Below are positions 36,169 through 46,655 of a stretch of DNA of 64,000 bases, one piece after another. The translations under genes and the position numbers were made by a program. The DNA lies in NCBI GenBank assembly GCA_003344405.1, contig NOWV01000181.1, positions 96,367 through 160,366 of the forward strand, written 5' to 3'. The notes under the pieces were generated by a model. It had not been told where the DNA came from, did not search any database, and saw nothing but the letters and a program-made list of their open reading frames with translations. How positions within the stretch are numbered: the first letter of the stretch is position 1; each line of letters starts with the position of its first letter. The stretch is from Trichoplax sp. H2 (Eukaryota; Placozoa; Uniplacotomia; Trichoplacea).

Positions 36169-37005
36169 ATGTCACAAGATTCTAACTTTGAAATTGTAAC
36201 AGCTACTATCAATCAAATGAAATGGATCATTTCTATGGCTAAAGATGAAGGATGGAATCCCGGAGAAGATGATTTTGTATTTCAGTTAGCGGATCCCACT
36301 GGTTATTTTATTGGGCTATTAAATGGAGAACCAATTTGTTGTATATCTGCGACAAAATACAACATTCAAGCAGAAATGGGGTACTATGTTGTTAAAAAAG
36401 AACACCGTGGTTTAGGCTATGGTAGGGCTATCATGCAACATAGCTTGAAATACTTGAAAGGCTATAATATTTTAATTTATGCCTTACAACATAAAATTGG
36501 TACGTATGAAACTATAGGGTTTAAAAAACATGAGGCGATGATACGATATGCAGGAATTATAGCGAAAAAAGAGGTTATTAGTGATAATATTTATTCAGCT
36601 AGAGACATTCCTCTGGACAAAATTGTAGAATATGATGCACGTTATTTCGCAGAAGAAAGGAAAAAGTTCTTAAGTGCGTGGTTAATGATTGGAACAGCAA
36701 ACAGTTTCGTATATAAAATAGGAGATAACATTCGAGGTTTGGGGGCAATACGAAAAGCTCAAGATGGCTATCGTATAGGACCTCTATATGCGGAAACACC
36801 GGATATCGCAATAACTTTATTTCATCGTCTTTGTCAAGACTACGAAAACTGTAAAATCACCGTTGAATGTCCTGCATCCAACGCCGATGCCAAAGAATTG
36901 GTGAAGAAGTTCAAGCTGGACAAAGTCTTTCAAGGTTCAACTATGTATTCGGGAGAGCTGCCTAAAGTTAATTTAAATCACATTTATGGCGTTATAACTC
37001 ATTAA
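36169..37005 (+). CDS. GNAT acetyltransferase with YitH/HolE-type second domain, intronless, 278 aa
   Basis: The frame is open from 36160, but the first ATG is 36169 (M-S-Q-D-S-N-F-E). Residues about 5-125 are a GNAT fold: D-E-G-W-N-P-G-E-D-D near the start, D-P-T-G-Y-F-I-G, G-E-P-I-C-C-I-S-A, then the acetyl-CoA loop motif A as K-K-E-H-R-G-L-G-Y-G-R-A. Residues about 140-270 resemble the second, Acetyltransf_18-type domain of YitH/HolE proteins. Role: transfer of an acetyl group from acetyl-CoA to an unknown amine; the substrate cannot be inferred. A canonical AATAAA lies at 37130-37135, about 125 nt after the stop. No introns, unlike the neighbouring long genes. Upstream are duplicated segments, and downstream is a decayed copy of the gene. 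Relatives of this architecture are common in bacteria and patchy in animals, so horizontal origin is possible but untested. Confidence 0.9.
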   Translation: MSQDSNFEIVTATINQMKWIISMAKDEGWNPGEDDFVFQLADPTGYFIGLLNGEPICCISATKYNIQAEMGYYVVKKEHRGLGYGRAIMQHSLKYLKGYNILIYALQHKIGTYETIGFKKHEAMIRYAGIIAKKEVISDNIYSARDIPLDKIVEYDARYFAEERKKFLSAWLMIGTANSFVYKIGDNIRGLGAIRKAQDGYRIGPLYAETPDIAITLFHRLCQDYENCKITVECPASNADAKELVKKFKLDKVFQGSTMYSGELPKVNLNHIYGVITH

Positions 37006-37129
37006 AGTCTACTAGTGTCGCTTATTTTGTTTGCAAAAATGTAAAAATATTTCTAGTTATAGCTTTCTATGCCTTCTTAATTCTAGTTAACACTGTACCC
37101 AATGGATGTAATACTTCATCTACATGATA

Positions 37130-37135
37130 AATAAA
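37130..37135 (+). terminator. polyadenylation signal AATAAA of the GNAT gene
   Basis: Canonical hexamer, about 125 nt downstream of the GNAT stop codon. Confidence 0.6.
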
Positions 37136-37689
37136 GGTTTCAGAATCTTTTTCGATTAGATTTGATTTCATGATATAAGTGTTTTCAAATGGTTCCAACC
37201 AGTAACGATATTGACTATGTGAATATAGTCAATACTGTTGCTATCGGATTGTGAAGCTATTTTGGATAATTTTATTACCGATAATATCTATCAGTGGGTG
37301 ATTGATGATTCAGTAAATACGATTGTTTCATTCAAATTTGTTTTACACCTTCATTTTTGATATAAGGACTGAAAACTTACTTTTCAATGTATCAATTCAA
37401 ATCACGGAGACTAGTCACACGTTTTTTTCTAACAACTAGATCGTGCGTAAGTATTCTTGCTATTTTTTAATGCTCATCGTCTTCCATTTTAGTGTCTATA
37501 CTAAAATTCAACTGAATTGGAGCTACGTATTACTTGAGTGCAATGCAATATTTCTGTCGTTCTTAACCATTATATCTGTAGTGAGGCTGTTAGGCAAACT
37601 GTTGTTGTCAATTTGTTAAGTAGAATAACTCAGATATAGCTTAAAAACGATACTAAAATCTAAGGCTGTTGACTATAATAGGCATATAT

Positions 37690-37985
37690 AAGTAATGTTG
37701 GTGATAAATCAAGTAGGACTTGCTATGAGATATTGTATCTTACTACAGGACGAGTCATGTGATTAAGTATAGGAAAATACAGATCAGATATATCAAGTAA
37801 TATTATGTTAATGAGTTATCCAACAGAAACTCTGGATTGCTCTAAGAATTGAATCCTGGAGTAGACGATATTATAGTTTAGCTACCAGATTCTACAGGCT
37901 ATTTTATTGGGCTATTAAAATAGAGAACCAGTTTATTGTATATTTTGAAAAATTACAGTTTTCAAGCAAAATGGAAGGATGCATA
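37690..37985 (+). pseudogene. decayed partial copy of the GNAT gene with its upstream block
   Basis: About 37690-37815 matches the repeated upstream block (TTATCTTACTA, ATGTTAATG). About 37838-37980 then matches the coding region at about 36248-36392: the tract GGCTATTTTATTGGGCTATTAAAA, then GAGAACCAG, TTGTATAT and TTCAAGCA.AAATGG. In-frame stops (for example TAG at 37874) and small shifts break it, and most of the gene is missing. Confidence 0.85.
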
Positions 37986-39500
37986 TTCCACGTAACGAAA
38001 TACATTTAAAGAAAATTCACAGTTAGATTCACTTGCTACATACGCTTCTTTGATATAATAAAGGCATATCATAAATTTTGTGAAAATTGCATATTAACGG
38101 CTAGAACTGCGATTACAATACTGAACAGAGAGTGTACATTGATCAGTAATAAAACACAATTTAGTATCAATATAATATCCTTGTAACACAACCTGTTCTA
38201 CAAACTGTAATTAAAGTGTAGTTCACACAAGTAATTTTAGAATAGCAGATTTTATTACTGGTTCTCTATCGATTGAAATACTGTGTAGATAATAGTACAA
38301 CAAGCTCAGACAGACAAGGAAAACTTTCTACAACAGCAGATCTTAGAAAAGAAGGACTAAGAACAACAATGACAGAAAAGTGTAGCTGCTTGTATATGTT
38401 ATCTAACTTGTTTATAACATGATAATTGCGAAAAACATTAATTCAACACTTACAGAACTTAGTATAAGAATAAAATTATATGATTATGTTCTACGAAGCT
38501 GAAATCAACATACTTGCATTATCACAAACATTACTTATATATATACCTATTATTGTTAACAACCCTAGATTTTGGTATTATTTTATGTCTAATTCACTTC
38601 TACGTAACATGTTGACAACAATAGCTTGTCTAACAGCTTCTCTGCAATCCTGTGCTAGTTTTAGCCATTAATGCGAGCAAAACTGAATAATAAATTATTG
38701 TAAATGTCATCGGCAAGATGGTAGATAATGAGCTAATCTAAATTAACAAGGACCTTACGCCAAACTTCTTTTACAAGTCCATTAGTTCTCCAGCGATATG
38801 TATCAAACTACAAGATCTTTCAAGTTAACCAAATACTTTAAATATACGCTTATATGAAATCATGAATCAAATTCAATTACATCGGTTTCATTTAAACAGC
38901 GGCAATCGGTAGTATACGTATTGATAAAGTAACGTGTTGCCGCCGATGATAGCAACGGATTTAGCATTTTGTTGAGTAGGGAGAATGTTACCATGCGGCT
39001 GAGCATAGACTAGTCGGGGCAACTTGAAGAAGGCTGAACGTGTATGATCGATGCTTTTCAAAATAAGAAAACAAGTTACTCTAGTTTCTTGCAAACTTTA
39101 TTACATCAATCTCACAATGTAATAAGATACATGTGGAATTATTCTCGTACATTATTGCACTCTTAATCTTAGCTACAGTATATCTGTAACATAAGTCGAC
39201 AAGGCGATATTAATAACGCTAGTCGTCGTATACTGTTTCTTAAGATAAGTGGTACAATAATATACATGATAGACGTAGAATAGAGCTACAATGCGAAAAA
39301 TCAAGCCATAAAATACCGCAACAAAACAAGTGAAATTTTGTAGAATCTATCCATTTTTGAGGAATTAATTGGTATTGATGGCGTCAGACAAATTTTATTT
39401 CAGTGTAATAGCCTAGTTAGGTAATATTGCACGAGATACAATTTTGGATGCATGGAGCTGTGGAAAAGTTATTTTGAGTTATGACCTTCAATGGCCGAAT
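37986..39500. other. AT-rich intergenic stretch, nothing recognised
   Basis: Short open frames on both strands (for example 38480-38671 plus, 38888-39094 minus) show no domain or splice context that I can support. Confidence 0.5.
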
Positions 39501-39519
39501 AACACGTAGCGTTTTATAG

Positions 39520-40630
39520 TACTGATTTCAAATTTTTAAAATCAGTAAAGCGATCCATCATTTGTAGCCTAGATATATCATAACCCCATTGTTGATTTTG
39601 AAAGTCCATAATAGCACCTATTCATCTCTAGTATAATCGCATAGTCATCTAAAATCGCACGAGATGTCTAATCTCGGCATTACTGTGGAATAGGCAGCTT
39701 GAGCTAGTACCAGCAATCAGCGATCGAATGAAAGAGTTGGATGACATTGACTCGAACATTCAAAATTAGCAAAGCGTTTCATCATTTATGGCCTAGAGGT
39801 GTTATAATCCCTTTGCTGATTTTGAAAGCTCAATTCTATAATAGCACGTATTGATCTCTAGTGTAATTGCATAGTCATGTAATACCATATGAGCACCTAT
39901 TAATTTGTAGCATAATCTCATAGTGATGTAGTATCCTACGAAATAAAATACTGTCTAATCTTGGCATTCCTTAGGAATAGGCAGCTTGAGCTAGTACCAG
40001 CAATCAATGATCGATTGAATGAGTTGGATGATATTGACTCTAACTTTCAAAATCAGCAAAGTCATTCATCATTTATAACTTAAAGATGTTCTAACCCCTT
40101 TGCTGATTTTGAAAGCTCAATTGCATAATAGCTGGTATTGGTCTCGAGTGTAATCGCATAGTCATGTCCTGTAATAGTATAGGAGATAAAATACTGTCTA
40201 ATCTGTGCATTACTGTGGAATGGTTAGCTTGAGCTAGTACCAGCATTCAGCGATCAACTGAAAGAGTTGGATGATATATATTGACTCTAACGTTGAAAAT
40301 CAGTAATTTATATATTATATATCAGTATATAAGGCATTACCAGCAATCAGCGATCATCTGAAAGAGTTGGATGATATTGACTGTAACTTTTAAAATCAGC
40401 ATAGCCCACAGATGTTTTAACCCCTTTTACTGATTTTGGAAGCTCAATTGCTTAATAGCTCGTATTGATCTAGATCTAGTGTAATCGCATAGTTTTATAC
40501 TACCATCAGAGATAAAATACTGTCTAATCTCGGCGTTACTGTGGCATAGGCAGCTTAAGCTAGTACCAGCATTGAACAATCAACTGAAAGAGTTGGATGA
40601 TGTTGATTCTAGCGTTCAAAATCAGTAATT
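39520..40630 (+). repeat. tandem array of 220-290-bp units containing a hairpin
   Basis: Four to five irregular units. Each contains CAGCTTGAGCTAGTACCAGCA, ATCA.CGATC, GAAAGAGTTGGATGA.ATTGACTC, AGTGTAATCGCATAGTCATG and GATAAAATACTGTCTAATC, plus a hairpin-forming pair CTTTCAAAATCAGCAAAG and CTTTGCTGATTTTGAAAG. The pair is perfect in one unit (40044-40061 and 40098-40115) and nearly so in others. Marker spacings are about 288, 243 and shorter where a unit is truncated (about 40335). Confidence 0.9.
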
Positions 40631-40631
40631 T

Positions 40632-40746
40632 CTATATTATATCTGCGTATATATATATATAGATATATATCATATAGAGAGAGATATAAATAGATATGTA
40701 TATTACATATAATATATTATTATTATATATGAGTATATACATATAC

Positions 40747-40778
<32 letters not shown>

Positions 40779-41327
40779 GGATAAATATTTATTATAGAAC
40801 CGAACCGTTAGCAAGTCTAGTTGTAGGCATTTTGCCGATTTTGAAAGTTGCATTGCGCCAGAGGCTGCAGTCATCTCGAGTGTAATCGTCGAGCCATGAA
40901 GTACTGTATAAGATAGAATACTGTCCCATGAATAGCAAGCTGTCCAAAAGACGAGCGTTGCTTAGGTCAATCAGAAATTTCCATATTATATCTTAGCATA
41001 TATATATAGATATATATCTATATAAATCGATATATATATCATGTTAGCAAGTCTAGTTGTAGGCATTTTGCTGATTTTGAAAGTTGGATGACACCAGAGG
41101 CTGCAGTCATCTCCAGTGTAATCGTCGAGCCATGCAGAACTGTATGAGATAGAATACTGTCCCATGAATAGCAAGCTGTCCAAAAGACGAGCGTTGCTTA
41201 GGTCAATCAGAAATTTCTATATTATATCTTAGCATATCTATAGAGATATATATCTATATAAATCGATATATATCATATAGAGAGAGATGTAAATAGATAT
41301 GTATATATATTATATATGAGTATATAC

Positions 41328-41362
<35 letters not shown>

Positions 41363-41940
41363 AAGAGAGGATAAATTTCTATTATAGAACCGAACCGTTA
41401 GCAAGTCTAGTTGTAGGCACTTTGCTGATTTTGAAAATTGGATGGCACCAGAGGCTGCAGTCATCTCCAGTGTAATCGTCGAGCCATGCAGTACTGTATG
41501 AGATAGAATACTGTCCCATGAATAGCAAGCTGTCCAAAAGACGAGCGTTGCTTAGGTCAATCAGAAATTTCCATATTATATCTTAGCATATATATAGAGA
41601 TATATATCTATATCAATCGATATATATCATATAGAGAGAGATGTAAATAGATATGTATATATATTATATATGAGTATATATACATATATATAGAGAGAGA
41701 GAGAGAGAGAAAGAGAGGATAAATTTCTATTATAGAACCGAACCGTTAGCAAGTCTAGTTGTTGGCACTTTGCTGATTTTGAAAATTGGATGGCACCAGA
41801 GGCTGCAGTCATCTCCAGTGTAATCGTTGAGCCATGCAGAGATAGAATAGGAGATAGAATATGAGTAGCAAGCTGTCCAAAAAGACGAGCGTTGCTCAGG
41901 TCAAATCCAATCATAGCTTATTCACTGATAGGATTTGACT
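40632..41940 (+). repeat. second tandem array, 240-350-bp units with (TA)n and (GA)n
   Basis: Units are marked by GTTAGCAAGTCTAGTTGT at about 40807, 41043, 41397 and 41745 (spacings about 237, 353 and 348). The unit contains TTTGCTGATTTTGAAA, GGCTGCAGTCATCTCCAGTG, TAATCGTCGAGCCATGCAG and AAGACGAGCGTTGCTTAGG, then AT-rich stretches with TATATA and GAGAGA runs. The last two units are nearly identical. Shared cores with the preceding array suggest common origin. Confidence 0.9.
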
Positions 41941-42559
41941 AGAAAATAGAGGCATGTATACTACAGTAGATAGTCATTTGGAGGAGGATCGAGCCTCGCG
42001 TAGGCCAAATCCAGTACTTTCAAGATCTGATAGTAAACACTATAGCACGTTCCATACTATACTTGAATGTCTATAGACAATCCAGTCGACACCAGTCAGT
42101 CCATTCAAATCCACACCAGCCGCTGTCGTCTAGCCAATCAGAGATCAGCTGCCAATCTGCCGTCTGACGATCGACTAGTATGTATCAAACATCGACGTGG
42201 TTGCATACACATTCCAGTTAAATTAGGCCACAAAAATAAGCTCGTATAAAAATCTCCAAATGATCCATTGATCGCACTAGACTGCTAACGAAAATCTTCT
42301 CCATTAGCGGCCTTGGCAGGCGTTCTTCTTGCTCATTTTCACTTCATTTGTGGCATTTTTGCCTTGTTTTACTTATTGTAGGAGAGCGATACAATCCGAT
42401 TGGTATTAAGAAAGCATTGAGTCATCTTTTTCAACCCATTTGGACTCTATGTACCCTGTAGGATTGAGTTGATTGAGAAGTGAAGAGGAAATTAACCCTT
42501 GAAAGGCAACAACAACAACAACAACAACCTTCGACATCGGCAAGCGTTGTAGGTTGAAA
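41941..42559 (+). promoter_or_regulatory. CDK8 upstream region with CCAAT boxes and a CAA run
   Basis: It is less AT-rich than the surroundings. A CCAAT box in good context (AGCCAATCAGA, core 42134-42138) and an inverted one (ATTGG, 42399-42403) could bind NF-Y. A (CAA)7 run at 42507-42528 lies in the probable 5' leader. An in-frame TGA upstream of the ATG supports the chosen start. Confidence 0.4.
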
Positions 42560-45500
42560 ATGGATCCTGAATTTAAGAATCGTCTTGAAAAGAAACGCCG
42601 TAAAGTCCAAGATACCTTTGAATTTGAAGGATGTAAAGTTGGACGGGGTACTTATGGCCATGTTTATAAGGCCAAGATGAAAAGCAGGTAAACATGAAGA
42701 CGATGCAATCGTCCTATCCTATAGCCAACCAATTTTCCTTCCATGGCTACTTTCTCCGTTCATAGTCGATACATTCCGTCAATAATAAATAATAATAATA
42801 ATAATAATTAAAAAAGAGCGCTTAAAAAAAGGACGGTCGATAGCATGATTTTAAAGTGTATCCATCTACCGTGCTTATTCCATCGGTATGATGCCAACAA
42901 AAGAGTCTTTTTCTTGCTGACAAGGAAGGAGTTTTTTCCAACGAGTTGCACAGTGTTGAAGATCCAATCGCTTGACATTGATAGCATGTTGTGACCAATA
43001 AATGTAATTTCTTTTTTATCGGATGGATAGTGGCAAGGAATATGCCTTGAAATTAATCGAAGGAAGTGGTATTTCCATGTCGGCCTGCCGTGAAATTGCT
43101 GTAAGTCATGACAACGTTGAATCATACTTTGAAAACCGACCGTAGTCAATTTAATTTGTATTAGTAATGCATGACTTCAAGCATGATGCTGTTAACCAAG
43201 TTGTCATCTCGACTATTTCTTCCTTTTCTATTACATCCTTAGTTATTGCGAGAAGTCCATCATCCCAACGTCATCTCATTACAAGGAGTATTTCTAACTC
43301 ATACCAATCGAAAAGTTTGGTTACTATTCGATTTTGCCGAGCATGATTTATGGGTAAGACAGGATGAACTAATCGAGTAGAGCCCAGGATAGCATAGCTC
43401 TTTCTACGATCATGTAATCGTTCTAGTTTGTCAAGAGCCATCTACGAAGGCCCAACGACAGTGCCTGCATGCAAATTTCGACTCGTTCTAGTCTAAAATA
43501 CCCCAGATAAATACTTAACCATAATCTAGAATTCACTAGTCGAATCCACAAGCAATTTTATGCATGACCTACATTCATCGCAAACAAATATTATGCCTGA
43601 CCAAGACAGTCATGATCTTTTGCTAATTTTTCATCCTATCTTTGACGTCCTGTTGCAATCCATCTTGCCACTGTCATTTATCATCTTCCTCATGAATATT
43701 CCGTTAATGCTTGTAATAGTATTTGTTATCATTGACAGCGACCAAAGTATCCCTTTTTCGTTACATTCCTCGCTTCTAGTCATACCAAAAGTTTTCCATC
43801 GCTTTATTTGCTTCTAGGAATGCCCAGCTTTCCTTGACTAAATTGTAACAAATGAAGTAAAGAATACCAAACGTTGCTTCCCTTATTTTATAGGATTCTA
43901 AAAACTCGATCAATTGTGACTACATTCCAAACAGGAACTCATTTTATTACCATCATTAAATCAGCTGCAATAGCAATAACTGCTCACCTTGTCCTTGAAT
44001 TAGTTCGGGCGCCATTTAATAACCAAGATTGTGACCACGTTACGTTCCACATAGTCAGTGATTGCATCCATCAAAGACCTACAGAGGCAATTAACGTCCT
44101 TAGTCGTATCATCCATTTCATTTGGAAATGAAATGGATGAATCTTCAAGTTCACAAACTAATCCTTGTGTCATGACATTCCATGAGTAAGCATACTTGTT
44201 AACTAGTAACTTGCACAGTTGTTGCAAAAGTATCTTAGCATAATAGATGCTGTAATCGTTGTTGATGAACGCTCTAGTAAAAATGCCTTAATTCGGTTAG
44301 ACGCTAATCTCCAAAGAAATGTGTAGAAATGGATTATCTTCTCCACTGAATATTGTATTAATATTACTTGTCTTTATTTGTCATGATGTATAGCACATCA
44401 TCAAATATCATCGATCGAAAGCAGGTGATAAAGCAATCTCTCTCGATTCCAAAATGGTCAAATCTTTACTAAAGCAGATTTTAGAAGGGATACACTATTT
44501 ACATGCCAATTGGATTTTACATCGTGATTTGGTAAGTTTGCTATAGTACGGCATAGGAAATCAATTCGTTCACAACGATGCTCTTTCTGTAACATAATAT
44601 TCGATTGCATTGAAATAAGAAACCGGCCAATATTCTCGTCATGGGCGAAGGACCAGAAAGAGGAAGAGTCAAAATTGGTAATAAAGTGGAACTTATCAAG
44701 TACTTTGTACCAGTAAATTGTCTTTCTCAGCCTTGTTTTAATAACTACTGTCCGTATTGATCATAACAGCCGACATGGGATTTGCAAGACATTACTGGTC
44801 GCCTTTGAAACCCCTTGCCGAGCTAGATCCAGTCGTAGTGACATCTTGGTATCGAGCTCCTGAATTACTCCTGGGTGCAAGGCATTATACTAAAGCAATC
44901 GGTAAATTGATATAGCAGGTTTTGAGCTCTCTAATTATAATCAGTAACTAGCTATTCATTAAAAGTTGATAATTGCATCGTAATACTGCTCACGCTACTC
45001 ATCATAAATTGATTTCATAATCTGTTGTTCATTTTCTTCAACGACTGCAACCACTGTTAATGCGCTTACCTTTGAAATAGTTCTTATCGATTGCTTCCAA
45101 TATCATTCACTTCCATTATCATATTCTTTTGTAGACATTTGGGCTATAGGCTGTATTTTTGCTGAATTGCTTACTTCAGAGCCGATTTTTCATTGTCGAC
45201 AAGAGGATTTTAAAACGAGCAACCCTTATCATCGCGATCAATTGGAAAGAATCTTTATGGTCATGGGATATCCGCATGGTATAACTTTTAAAATTGTTCT
45301 GAATTAAAATCAAAACAAATTTGCCATGTAGCTATGTTTTTGAGTTGTGCTTATCCATGCATTAAATAACTATAGAAAAGGATTGGGAAGATATAAAAAA
45401 GACACCAAACTATGCTAAATTAGCGTCTGACTTTAGAAAAATTTCGTATGTCTAAAATCGATAGAATTCGAAATGAATAATTGTTGATATTGATTCTATG

Positions 45501-46655
45501 GTCCTTCTAATGCCTATTGCTATTTTCAAATTAAGGACGTACACAAATTGTAGTTTGGCAAAATACATGGATAAATTTAAGATTAAGCAAGACAGTAAAG
45601 AATTTATACTGGTTAGTTCATCCTATTCTATATTTTGTTTAGCCATATCTGGCTGATTATGAGATGTTTTGTCAACAATTTTCTCTCCCATAGCTTCAAA
45701 AATGCCTAACAATTGATCCAAATAAGAGAATATCGTCTGAACAAGCCATTGATGATGCATACTTTCGCGAAGAACCACTACCAACGGAAGAGTAAGTATA
45801 GTGACTAATTGGTAAATTTCTACTGCGTTCAAAACAGTTGATGTTGTCGAATTGGCTATAGCGTATTTGATCACAAAACAATTCCATATCCGAAAAGAGA
45901 ATTCCTAAATGAGGATGACAATGAAGACAAGGGTGATAAGCATAAGGTATATTGCGATGGCGTAGATTATATATATTAAACACTTTATGACATATCAGCG
46001 GTTGGTTGTGAAATAGAAATGATTTGTTATACAAGCATAAGGATGTCTTTATTACTGTGACTTAAAGTTAATTTTATGGAAATGTAATATCCTATTCCCA
46101 GATAATCTTCATTATACGTTCCTGTTTATTCATAGAATAAAAAGATGGAAGCTACCACTACTCATAATGTTAACATGGATAACATGATCCATAACAGGTC
46201 GCATCAACAACAACGAATGAATAACGCCTATTCTGCAAAGCGTGCGCTGCCAACAAATCCAGTGGCAAATTACCAGCGGCAGCAAGCAACTCATATGGCT
46301 GTTACCGCTAATAAAGGGAATTATAGTTCAGGTAGCAGTTTACTTCAACTGTTATTAGCATCAAATTACTATAAGTTCTTAAGTGTCAATCACTTATTAC
46401 TCACCTTGACCCGTGATATTATCGGACTTATTTTCATGTCTAGTTTAATTTACTTTTTCATTTTTCCTATATGGATACTTATACTAAAGATAAATATAAC
46501 GTCATTGTAATTGACTTGGTAGTGAATAATATCATTTCTTATTCGAGCGTGGTATTGTGCAGTAATTAGAAATTGTAAACAATTTTTTAATTATAGCTAA
46601 CAAAAATAACAAGATGTTTAATGACTGCAAAAAGATGAAGGGGTATGCGAAATAA
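42560..46655 (+). CDS. CDK8: cyclin-dependent kinase 8/19, Mediator kinase (13 exons, about 454 aa)
   Basis: Exons: 42560-42687, 43031-43100, 43243-43353, 44394-44531, 44620-44677, 44770-44901, 45135-45278, 45376-45445, 45536-45611, 45694-45791, 45862-45946, 46136-46331, 46597-46655. All phases close (about 454 aa; human CDK8 is 464). The protein is the kinase partner of cyclin C in the Mediator kinase module and regulates RNA polymerase II transcription in the nucleus. Visible motifs: [17 protein letters not shown] (P-loop, 28-33), catalytic Lys50, S-M-S-A-C-R-E helix (58-64) replacing PSTAIRE, H-R-D-L-K-P-A-N (146-153), A-D-M-G-F-A-R (the CDK8/19-specific DMG, 170-172), W-Y-R-A-P-E, D-I-W-A-I-G-C, then a tail with I-P-Y-P-K-R-E-F-L and a Gln/Asn/Met-rich end. 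CDK8 and CDK19 arose by vertebrate duplication, so this is the single ancestral type. The last exon is uncertain: without splicing at 46332 the frame runs to 46510 with a hydrophobic tail. Confidence 0.97.
44109..44140. repeat. perfect 15-bp inverted repeat with 2-nt spacer in CDK8 intron 3
   Basis: TCATCCATTTCATTT (44109-44123), GG, then AAATGAAATGGATGA (44126-44140). The arms are perfectly complementary. Confidence 0.95.

Noticed and set aside
38888-39094. 68-codon minus-strand frame
   Set aside because: No recognisable motif; not supported by neighbours.
40632-41914. Several minus-strand open frames with repeated similar peptides rich in Leu, Ser, Tyr and Ile
   Set aside because: They are translations of the tandem array and its TA/GA simple repeats, not genes.
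43560-44227. Long open frames on both strands within CDK8 intron 3
   Set aside because: No domain resemblance, and they contradict each other in overlapping frames; probably chance.
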